This document shows positions 1-5,107 of a stretch of 6,112 bases of DNA, in pieces. The DNA lies in assembly GCA_937863205.1 (NCBI GenBank), contig CALMGA010000011.1, positions 1-6,112 of the forward strand, read 5' to 3'. The stretch's first letter is position 1. Each line of letters starts with the position of its first letter. Below the pieces are notes generated by a model. The model searched no databases and was not told the DNA's origin. It saw nothing but the letters and a program-made list of their open reading frames with translations. The stretch comes from an uncultured Beijerinckiaceae bacterium (GTDB lineage Bacteria; Pseudomonadota; Alphaproteobacteria; Rhizobiales; Beijerinckiaceae). The position numbers and the translations under genes are program-made.

Positions 1-639
1 ATCGGCGAGATCGTCAGGACCGAGGACGACCGGATCGATGTCGCCGGCCGCCACGCGGCGACGGAAGCGGCGGGCGGCGGCGATGGCGAGGACGCCCGTT
101 CCCGTGCCGACGTCGAGGACACGACGGGGCCGGCGCCGGCGCGCCACAGCGTGGAGGGCGGCGAGGCAGCCCCGCGTGGTGCCGTGGTGGCCGGTGCCGA
201 AGGCCAGCGCCGCCTCGATCTCGATGCCGATGTCACCGGTGCGGACGCGGGCGCGGCCATGCGCGCCGTGGAGCACGAAACGCCCTTCGCGCACGGCGTC
301 GAGCCCTTCAAGCGAGGCGGCGACCCAGTCCGCCGCCGCGACCCGGTCGAAGACGGCCGACGCGGCCAGTGCCGGGGTGGAGGCGACGGCGAGCAGATCG
401 CGGATCGCCGCCTCGTCGGGCTGGCGTCCGAAGTAGATCTCGACCATCCAAGGGCCGCCGCCGGCCCAGCTCAGGGGATTGCGGGTGTCCTCGAAGGCGG
501 CGGCGGCGGTGTCGGCGGGATCGCAGCTTTCCACCACGAGATCAGCGATGCGCCGGGCGTCGGCCTCGTCGCATTCGAGCCGCAGGACGTGGGCGGCATT
601 GTTAGGTGGCAGGCCTTCGAGCATGGCGGCGCGTAGCAT
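1..639 (-). CDS. prmA: Ribosomal protein L11 methyltransferase PrmA (N-terminal 213 residues, cut by window edge)
   Basis: PrmA uses S-adenosylmethionine to methylate ribosomal protein L11 in the cytoplasm. The frame is open from ATG at 639 to position 1. The N-terminal third is the L11-recognition region. Residues 105-121 ([17 protein letters not shown]) match the linker motif that precedes the catalytic domain in alphaproteobacterial PrmA. Residues 143-159 ([17 protein letters not shown]) are the diagnostic PrmA motif, and residues 174-182 (VLDVGTGTG) are SAM-binding motif I, followed by the acidic DIDP at 200-203. The start is ATG 639 because an in-frame TGA lies just upstream at 655-657; ATG 624 is a possible alternative, and neither has a strong ribosome binding site. 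The family is usually near 290-300 residues, so about 80 are outside the window. Residues 204-213 ([10 protein letters not shown]) do not look like the usual helix after DIDP (alanine- and asparagine-rich, AREN-like), so the edge may diverge or carry an error. The family call is firm. Confidence 0.93.
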   Translation of the reverse strand, partial: MLRAAMLEGLPPNNAAHVLRLECDEADARRIADLVVESCDPADTAAAAFEDTRNPLSWAGGGPWMVEIYFGRQPDEAAIRDLLAVASTPALAASAVFDRVAAADWVAASLEGLDAVREGRFVLHGAHGRARVRTGDIGIEIEAALAFGTGHHGTTRGCLAALHAVARRRRPRRVLDVGTGTGVLAIAAARRFRRRVAAGDIDPVVLGPDDLAD

Positions 640-842
640 GAGCGACCCGCTGGCTCAACGAGGCCGGCGCCGATGGGGCCGACCTTCGCCTTTGGTCGGG
701 ATCGCCAGACCACGGCAAAGGCGGCATTCGAGAAGACCGCTGGGGCGAAAACCGGTCGCGCTTCGGCCGGGCAAGTCGAAGTCCGCATCACGGCGGTGCG
801 TCGGGCACGCGCGGCAGGAATCTCCCGCGAAAGGAGCTTGCA

Positions 843-1049
843 ATGGTGAAGGATTGGGTCGGGCTCGCGAGAAGAGTCGGCCTCGGCGGGCTTGCCGCCG
901 GCCTGCTGTCGGGCGCGGCTCAGAATGCCCAGGCCAAGGGCATGAACCCGATCCACCGGCCCACTCACCTCACCTGCCCGCCCGGCTCTTTTCCCTCTGG
1001 CGACAAGTGCGTCGGGCGGATCACCGTCATCAAGGGGCGACGGGGATAG
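843..1049 (+). CDS. Small putative secreted two-cysteine peptide (68 aa), function unknown
   Basis: I do not recognise a family. The start is well supported: AAAGGAG at 830-836 sits 6 nt before ATG 843. Residues 1-31 look like an export signal. They have a basic start (K3, R10, R11), a Gly/Ala/Leu-rich core at about 12-26, and a likely signal peptidase site after AQA at 29-31. The RR pair gives a weak resemblance to a Tat signal, without the full consensus. The predicted mature part is about 37 residues, with Cys45 and Cys56 framing a Pro/Gly/Ser loop (CPPGSFPSGDKC); these could form a disulfide outside the cytoplasm. The C-terminus is basic (KGRRG). The 203-bp gap to prmA must hold its promoter, which I could not assign. 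It converges with the membrane protein gene at 1093-1350, with 43 bp between the stops. A tandem duplication begins in its last codons. It is probably a real gene; its role is open. Confidence 0.65.
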   Translation: MVKDWVGLARRVGLGGLAAGLLSGAAQNAQAKGMNPIHRPTHLTCPPGSFPSGDKCVGRITVIKGRRG

Positions 1050-1075
1050 CGCCAAGGGGCGACGGTGATAGCGCC
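1032..1075 (+). repeat. Tandem 22-bp direct repeat across the stop codon of the small peptide gene
   Basis: Two adjacent 22-bp units (1032-1053 and 1054-1075) are identical except for G at 1044 versus T at 1066. The first unit contains the last codons and the TAG stop (1047-1049) of the small peptide gene; the second lies in the 43-bp space before the convergent gene. The unit length is not a multiple of three. In the second unit, positions 1061-1069 (GACGGTGAT) are the exact reverse complement of coding positions 1020-1028 (ATCACCGTC). This pairing depends on the T at 1066 and is not available to unit 1. The second unit also allows a short stem, 1057-1061 with 1072-1076. No T-tract follows, so a terminator role is only a guess. 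Confidence 0.85.
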
Positions 1076-1092
1076 CTCGACCGATCGACGAT

Positions 1093-1350
1093 TCACGCCC
1101 TCGCCGGCGCGGCGACCGCCGCACCGGGCGGCGTGGCATCGTTGAGCGACGCCTTGATGATGCAGAAGCCAGTCGCGCCGCGATAGGCGAGGTACGACCC
1201 CGTCGCCAGCGCCAGCATGCTGAGGAACACGTTGGATCGCGGCTGCGCGGCGACCGATGTCAGGCCCAGACCGAGCAGCACCGAAAGCAAGCGCTCGCCC
1301 GACGACAGGTGCGGGTCCGCGTTGGTATATTGGGACAAGTCGAAGGCCAT
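1093..1350 (-). CDS. DUF2892-like small inner-membrane protein (85 aa)
   Basis: The protein resembles the DUF2892 (YgaP transmembrane-like) family: a short polar N-terminus, SSGER at 16-20, a first hydrophobic helix at about 21-36, a PRSN turn at 37-40, a second helix at about 41-55, then YRGATGFC at 56-63. The family typically shows YRG-x-TGHC at this point; here Phe62 replaces the usual His and Cys63 is kept. The tail (71-85) is Ala/Pro-rich. The start at ATG 1350 is chosen because GAGGAAG (plus-strand 1356-1362) lies 5 nt upstream. A longer frame reaching back to 1485 has no such site and adds 45 low-complexity polar residues. The gene converges with the small peptide gene and diverges from the phytochrome gene. 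The biochemical role of the family is not established; related domains occur alone or joined to rhodanese domains. Confidence 0.72.
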   Translation of the reverse strand: MAFDLSQYTNADPHLSSGERLLSVLLGLGLTSVAAQPRSNVFLSMLALATGSYLAYRGATGFCIIKASLNDATPPGAAVAAPARA

Positions 1351-1355
1351 CTCAT

Positions 1356-1362
1356 CTTCCTC
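1356..1362 (-). promoter_or_regulatory. Ribosome binding site fixing the DUF2892-like start
   Basis: Read on the minus strand this is GAGGAAG, 5 nt before ATG at 1350. It is the reason the 85-residue start is preferred over upstream in-frame starts. Confidence 0.65.
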
Positions 1363-1644
1363 GGCGGCGGCTTGCGCAAACCCTGGCCCGTCGGATGAGT
1401 TCCGAAGGCGCGAGCCAAGCGGGCGGATCAGGTCAACGGGTCGAGTTGCGCCGAATGAACGCACGCTCGTTGACGAGGTCACCATGAGCCAAGTGGTTCA
1501 AGCGAGCCGGGGACGTATTGAAGCCGCCGACGCATTCGTTCATGCTCCCGCCAAGCGAGACCGGCAGTGTCGGGGATTGAAGCGGGCCGGCAAACCGCGT
1601 CCACCTCAGCCCTTCCGGTCCTTGCACGTCCCATCCCTGCCCGC

Positions 1645-1662
1645 TCGATCGCCGCCGATCGA
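1645..1662. repeat. 7-bp inverted repeat upstream of bphP
   Basis: TCGATCG at 1645-1651 and CGATCGA at 1656-1662 are exact reverse complements with a 4-nt spacer, ending 32 nt before the GTG start of the phytochrome gene. It could be an operator or a small hairpin in the leader. In GC-rich DNA a repeat of this size may also arise by chance. Confidence 0.4.
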
Positions 1663-1694
1663 AGCACGGATGCGCCCGGGGAGATGGTTGCCGC

Positions 1695-4235
1695 GTGCAA
1701 GAGGTTCAATCCGCGACGGAATTGACGGAGTGCGACCGCGAGCCGGTCCATGTTCCCGGGGCGATCCAACCCTTCGGCTGCTTGATCGCCTTGCAACTAC
1801 CGACCTGGTCGATCGCGCATGCGTCGGCCAATGCCGCCGAGCTGTTCGGGACGCCGGTGGAGGCGATGATCGGCGCCTCCATGGAGGCGATCCTGCCGCC
1901 CAAGGTGATCCACGACCTGCGCAACACCTTCCAGGCGGCGATGATCTCCAACCAGGCCGAGCGTCTCGCCGGCGTCGCCATCGGCAAGGCCGGCGACGAG
2001 CACGACATCTTCGTGCACGCATCGGGCACGTTCGCCATCGCGGAATGCGTGCCCGTCGCCGGTGCCGACACGGTGCGCACCGACGCGGCCGTGCTGGTCA
2101 AGACGATCATCGACCGGTTGCGCCGCACCACGACCTTCACCGCCTTCCTCACCTCCGCCGCCCGCCAGTTGCGCGCCATCACCGGCTTCGATCGGGTGAT
2201 GATCTACCGCTTCCTGGAGGACGACACCGGGGTCGTCGTCGCCGAAGCGCTGCGCTCGGGGATGGATCCCTTCCTCGGCCTGCATTACCCCGCCACCGAC
2301 ATCCCCGCGCAGTCGCGTGCGCTTTTCCAGCGGCAGTGGCTGCGGATGATCCCCGACAACGAATACGCTCCCGTGCCGATCGTGCCGATGTTGACCGCCA
2401 AGCAGCAACCGCTCGACCTCAGCCTGTCGATGCTGCGCTCGGTTTCGCCCATCCACCGGCAGTACCTGCGCAACATGGGCGTGCGCGCCACCATGACAGC
2501 CTCGATCATCCACGCCGACCGCCTTTGGGGCCTGATCGCCTGTCATCACGATACGCCCCGGCGCATCGCCGCCACGACCAATGCGGCCGTAGAGCTGTTC
2601 GCCCAGGTGTTCTCGACCCAGGTCGAGAGCAAGCAGCAGAAGGACGAGCTGGCTTATCGCGTGAAGGCGCGCGAGGTGCACGATCATCTCATCTCCAGCA
2701 TGGAACCGGAGGAAACGATCTTCCAGAACCTGCGCGGCTTCGCTCCGATGCTGCGCGAGATGATCGCCTGCGACGGCGTGGGCGTTTGGAGCGAGAACCG
2801 CTTCGAAAGCGACGGCATCGCGCCGCCCGAGGATGCCGTCCCGGAACTGATCCGCTTTCTCAACACCAAGCGCGCCGACCGCTGCTACGCGACCACGGAA
2901 CTGGGCAAGGTCCTGCCCGATGCCCTGCGCTACGCCGACAAGGTGAGCGGGGTCGTCGCCATCCCGTTTTCGCGCGCGCCCAAGGACTTCGTGCTGCTGT
3001 TTCGCCGCGAGATCGTGCAAACGGTGAGGTGGGGCGGCAACCCCGACAAGGCGGTGCTGCGCCGCGACGACACCGGCAGGCTGACGCCGCGGGCGAGCTT
3101 CGCCGCTTGGCAGGAAACGGTGCGCCACCGCGCGCTCCCCTGGCGTCCGGCCGAGCTCGACATAGCGGAATCGCTGCGCATCTCGCTGCTCGACGTCATC
3201 CTGCGCCGCGCCGACCTGATCGACCGGGAGCGGCGGATCGCCCAGGAAAGCCAGCTGCTGCTGGTGGCCGAACTGAACCACCGCGTGAAGAACGTGCTGG
3301 CGGTGATCCGCTCGCTGGTGCGGCAAAGCCGGCAGAGCGCCACCTCCTTCGAGGTCTTCACCAGCGACCTGCAGGCGCGCATCCAGGCCCTGTCGATCGC
3401 CCACGACCAGCTCACCCTGTCGCACTGGAAGGCGGCGCCGCTGCGCGGCCTGATCGAGGCGGAAGCGCGGGCCTGGACCGAGCCGGACGACCGCCGCCTC
3501 CGTCTCGCCGGTCCGCCGGTGACGGTGGAAGCGCGCGCCTACCAGGCGCTTGCGCTGGTGCTCCACGAATTGATGACCAACGCCGCCAAGTACGGCTCGC
3601 TGAGCAGGCCGGGCGGCCGCTTGTCGATCGAGTGGCGTCTGGAGCGCTCCGGCGATCTCGTGCTGAGCTGGGTGGAGCGCGAGGGCCCGCCGGTGAAGCC
3701 GCCGCAGCGCCGCGGCTTCGGCTCCATCGTGGTGGAACAATCGATCCCCTTCGAACTGCGCGGCGAGGCCAGCGTCGCCTACGATCCCGAAGGGGTCAGC
3801 GCGACGTTCAAGATCCCGGCCGAGTTCGTGCAAGCCGACGGCCGGGGCGAGGTGATCCGTCACGAGCGGCAGGTCGCAACCGCGCGCATCGACCTCAGCG
3901 GCAAGAACCTGCTGCTGGTCGAGGACAGCATGATGATCGCCCTCGACGCGCAATCCATGCTGCAGAACTGCGGCGCCGAGGTCGAACTCGTCGCCACGGC
4001 CAGCGACGCCCGGCGCGCGATCAAGCTCGGCCGCTTCGATGCCGCGATCCTCGACGTCAACCTTTACACCGAAACGAGCTTCCCCATCGCCGAAGATCTC
4101 CAGGAGCGGGCGATCCCGTTCGTCTTCGCCACCGGCTACGGCGAGACGGTGGTGGTGCCCGAACGCTTCAAGCACATCCGCATCCTGTCCAAGCCCTACG
4201 CCGAGGACGCGCTGCGCGACGCGCTCGCGGCTTAA
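1695..4235 (+). CDS. bphP: Bacteriophytochrome: PAS-GAF-PHY, HWE histidine kinase, C-terminal receiver
   Basis: This is a cytoplasmic red/far-red light sensor of 846 residues that should bind biliverdin through Cys13 (TECDREPVHVPGAIQPFG, 11-28). Domains in order: PAS (about 10-120); GAF (about 140-305) with MIYRF 169-173, PATDIPAQSR 199-208, His254, YLRNMGV 257-263 and CHH 283-285; PHY (about 320-490) with the tongue motifs WGGNP 446-450 and PRASF 465-469; kinase (about 520-710) with phospho-acceptor His529 in ELNHRVKN, His624 in the N-box HELMTNAAKYG, and W659-x-E661, which define the HWE class; receiver (about 736-846) with E743/D744, phospho-Asp787, Thr813 and Lys833. All key residues are present. 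The GTG start follows GGGGAG (1678-1683) by 11 nt; ATG 1684 is out of frame. IQPFG replaces the common IQPHG. The same domain order is known from Agrobacterium BphP2 (Agp2). No heme oxygenase gene lies nearby, so biliverdin must come from elsewhere. The output target is unknown. Confidence 0.96.
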   Translation: MQEVQSATELTECDREPVHVPGAIQPFGCLIALQLPTWSIAHASANAAELFGTPVEAMIGASMEAILPPKVIHDLRNTFQAAMISNQAERLAGVAIGKAGDEHDIFVHASGTFAIAECVPVAGADTVRTDAAVLVKTIIDRLRRTTTFTAFLTSAARQLRAITGFDRVMIYRFLEDDTGVVVAEALRSGMDPFLGLHYPATDIPAQSRALFQRQWLRMIPDNEYAPVPIVPMLTAKQQPLDLSLSMLRSVSPIHRQYLRNMGVRATMTASIIHADRLWGLIACHHDTPRRIAATTNAAVELFAQVFSTQVESKQQKDELAYRVKAREVHDHLISSMEPEETIFQNLRGFAPMLREMIACDGVGVWSENRFESDGIAPPEDAVPELIRFLNTKRADRCYATTELGKVLPDALRYADKVSGVVAIPFSRAPKDFVLLFRREIVQTVRWGGNPDKAVLRRDDTGRLTPRASFAAWQETVRHRALPWRPAELDIAESLRISLLDVILRRADLIDRERRIAQESQLLLVAELNHRVKNVLAVIRSLVRQSRQSATSFEVFTSDLQARIQALSIAHDQLTLSHWKAAPLRGLIEAEARAWTEPDDRRLRLAGPPVTVEARAYQALALVLHELMTNAAKYGSLSRPGGRLSIEWRLERSGDLVLSWVEREGPPVKPPQRRGFGSIVVEQSIPFELRGEASVAYDPEGVSATFKIPAEFVQADGRGEVIRHERQVATARIDLSGKNLLLVEDSMMIALDAQSMLQNCGAEVELVATASDARRAIKLGRFDAAILDVNLYTETSFPIAEDLQERAIPFVFATGYGETVVVPERFKHIRILSKPYAEDALRDALAA

Positions 4236-4302
4236 GCCCATGAAGCGATCATTTTCGAGTTGGTGGCCGGCCCTCGATGCGAATGATCCCGCACCTGGCG
4301 GC

Positions 4303-4317
4303 CTGCGGTCACCGCGG
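4303..4317 (+). terminator. Possible weak hairpin terminator downstream of bphP
   Basis: A 6-bp stem (CTGCGG at 4303-4308 with CCGCGG at 4312-4317, including one G-T pair) closes a 3-nt loop 68 nt after the bphP stop and is followed by CTTTC. The T-run is short, so this may be only a transcript-end stabiliser or chance. Confidence 0.25.
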
Positions 4318-4781
4318 CTTTCACCGACAACGCTCGGAGAACATCTTCACCGGACAGCACGGCCGCAGGTGAGGCACCATCGGAACAGGACGCCAGCGCG
4401 ATGAGGCCGATCATCCCCGCTTCAGGCGCAAGGCCCCGCGGTGTTTCCGCGGAACTGCGAACGAAGCGGAACGGAGTGCGAAATCGCCCTGTCGAAGTGC
4501 CGGGTCCCTGCTGAACCAAGACCGGATTGACCTCAAGCGGGCAGGCCATTAAGACGACGCGCCAGGAAAGGGACGCGGAGCAGAAACCCTTGTCCGTCAG
4601 TGGACCACTTCTTCCGCCCCGGTGGCTTAGATCATTGAAATTACGATGAGACCTTAGACCCGCCTTTCCGATTCCACCCGCGCCGGCCCCCGACACCCTG
4701 CCCTCAGCTCCGGCGTTCATTGGCGCGGGCCGGCGGTGGTCGCACTCCGGCGCGAAGCAAAGGCGCGGAACAAAAGAGTTC

Positions 4782-4796
4782 GCAACGGTTGCAACC
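4782..4796. promoter_or_regulatory. Overlapping palindromes, candidate operator upstream of the inositol synthase gene
   Basis: GCAACGGTTGC (4782-4792) and GGTTGCAACC (4787-4796) are two overlapping dyads. Dyads of this general kind with a central C-G or T-G step are common targets of LacI/GalR-type regulators, but no regulator gene is in the window and the match is only by form. The site lies about 310 bp before the inositol synthase start. Confidence 0.3.
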
Positions 4797-4848
4797 CGGT
4801 CGCGACAGTCGGATTGTCTGCTGTCTACCTCCAGCTTGCAAATTACCC

Positions 4849-4869
4849 AACGTTCGAGTCGAAAGCGTT
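4849..4869. repeat. Imperfect inverted repeat centred on TTCGAGTCGAA
   Basis: TTCGA (4853-4857) and TCGAA (4859-4863) form a perfect dyad around G4858. AACG (4849-4852) and CGTT (4866-4869) extend it if two bases (A4864, G4865) bulge. It lies in the AT-richer part of the intergenic region and could be a protein-binding site or transcript hairpin. Confidence 0.35.
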
Positions 4870-4987
4870 CTTACGTCCTCTACTTCACTGCGCCGGGATG
4901 TTCGGCAAGTGCAGAGTGGCATGCGTGACGACGTTACTTTCAACTACGAAGGTTCCGCCACTTTGCCGCACTACCTCTCGCGGTGTG

Positions 4988-5066
4988 GCGTGCTACACGC
5001 GACGCCCGGCGCGGACCGACCCGCGCGACGCCCTTCGTCGCGCCTGTGTCCGGACCAGGCGCTTTT
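4988..5066 (+). promoter_or_regulatory. Attenuator-like leader with two mutually exclusive hairpins before the inositol synthase gene
   Basis: Stem A pairs 5023-5030 (GCGCGACG) with 5036-5043 (CGTCGCGC): 8 perfect base pairs and a 5-nt loop. Stem B pairs 5040-5046 (GCGCCTG) with 5056-5062 (CAGGCGC): 7 perfect base pairs and a 9-nt loop, directly followed by TTTT (5063-5066), the form of an intrinsic terminator. The two share 5040-5043, so they cannot form together. A 10-bp direct repeat (4998-5007 and 5024-5033) offers the 3' arm of stem A a second partner. A smaller hairpin GCGTG-CTA-CACGC lies at 4988-5000. Stem B ends 41 nt before ATG 5104. Known attenuators have this layout, but I recognise no ligand-binding core, and GC-rich sequence pairs easily by chance. 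Confidence 0.4.
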
Positions 5067-5086
5067 CGTGCGGTCGACCACCGGCG

Positions 5087-5107
5087 AAAAGGAGAAACAT
5101 GAAATGA
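5087..5107 (+). promoter_or_regulatory. Ribosome binding site with overlapping minimal frame AUG-AAA-UGA at the inositol synthase start
   Basis: AAAAGGAG (5087-5094) is a strong ribosome binding site. It is followed 4 nt later by ATG 5099, which reads ATG AAA TGA and stops at 5107, and 9 nt later by ATG 5104, which opens the synthase frame. The stop of the two-codon frame overlaps the synthase start. ATG 5110 is a third, more distant in-frame candidate. The 9-nt spacing favours ATG 5104, with possible competition or coupling from ATG 5099. Confidence 0.6.

Larger units (their letters stand above)
1351..1694. other. Divergent intergenic region between the membrane protein gene and bphP
   Basis: These 344 bp separate two genes that point away from each other, so both promoters should lie here. 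No open frame in it has a convincing start, codon pattern or family resemblance. Visible elements are the ribosome binding site of the leftward gene, an 8-bp palindrome TTGCGCAA at 1372-1379, a 7-bp inverted repeat at 1645-1662, and GGGGAG at 1678-1683 before the phytochrome start. I could not assign -35 and -10 boxes with confidence, and I saw no clear TGT-N12-ACA site of the PpsR/CrtJ type often linked with photoregulation. Confidence 0.6.
4236..5103. other. 868-bp region without a convincing gene, rich in short palindromes
   Basis: No frame here has a good ribosome binding site, recognisable domain or the strong third-position GC of the flanking genes. The first half holds palindromes such as GGCCGGCC (4265-4272), TTCCGCGGAA (4445-4454) and a possible terminator. 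Positions 4630-4660 are locally AT-richer. The second half (about 4770-4960) is less GC-rich than the genes and holds GCAACGGTTGC/GGTTGCAACC and TTCGAGTCGAA palindromes, as expected of a control region for the inositol synthase gene. The last 110 bp contain hairpins at 4988-5000, 5023-5043 and 5040-5062. A clear sigma-70 or EcfG promoter could not be assigned. An unrecognised small RNA or decayed gene remains possible. Confidence 0.55.

Noticed and set aside
479..1186. 235-residue plus-strand frame and 222-residue minus-strand frame across 471-1186
   Set aside because: Both run through prmA and the small peptide gene in other frames and are Arg/Ser/Pro-rich shadows.
1351..1485. N-terminal extension of the DUF2892-like protein back to 1485
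   Set aside because: The added 45 residues are polar and unlike the family, while ATG 1350 has a good ribosome binding site.
1684..1725. 13-codon upstream frame overlapping the bphP start
   Set aside because: ATG 1684 directly abuts the GGGGAG site with no spacing, so it is unlikely to be translated.
1797..4241. 814-residue open frame on the minus strand opposite bphP
   Set aside because: Long antisense frames are expected opposite GC-rich genes. The His/Gln/Gly/Asp-rich product matches no domain I recognise.
1217..4243. 1008-residue open frame on the plus strand overlapping bphP
   Set aside because: It is extremely rich in Arg, Ala, Gly and Pro, has no recognisable domain, and lies in a different frame over a gene whose every domain motif is intact. 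It is a GC-bias shadow.
4232..4414. Possible 60-residue lipoprotein on the minus strand (MIGLIALASCSDG start with an LASC lipobox)
   Set aside because: The hydrophobic stretch is too short for a normal signal peptide, there is no positive residue before it, the ribosome binding site is weak, and the rest has no family resemblance. Only the lipobox-like string is suggestive.
4767..4790. EcfG-type stress promoter (GGAAC then CGGTT)
   Set aside because: GGAAC at 4767-4771 and CGGTT at 4786-4790 are only 14 nt apart, shorter than the usual 16-17 nt, and the -10 is not a match.
4736..5107. 123-residue plus-strand frame before the inositol synthase gene
   Set aside because: Its codons do not show the third-position GC of neighbouring genes, its composition is Arg/Cys/Thr-rich without a domain, and it covers the hairpin leader and ribosome binding site.
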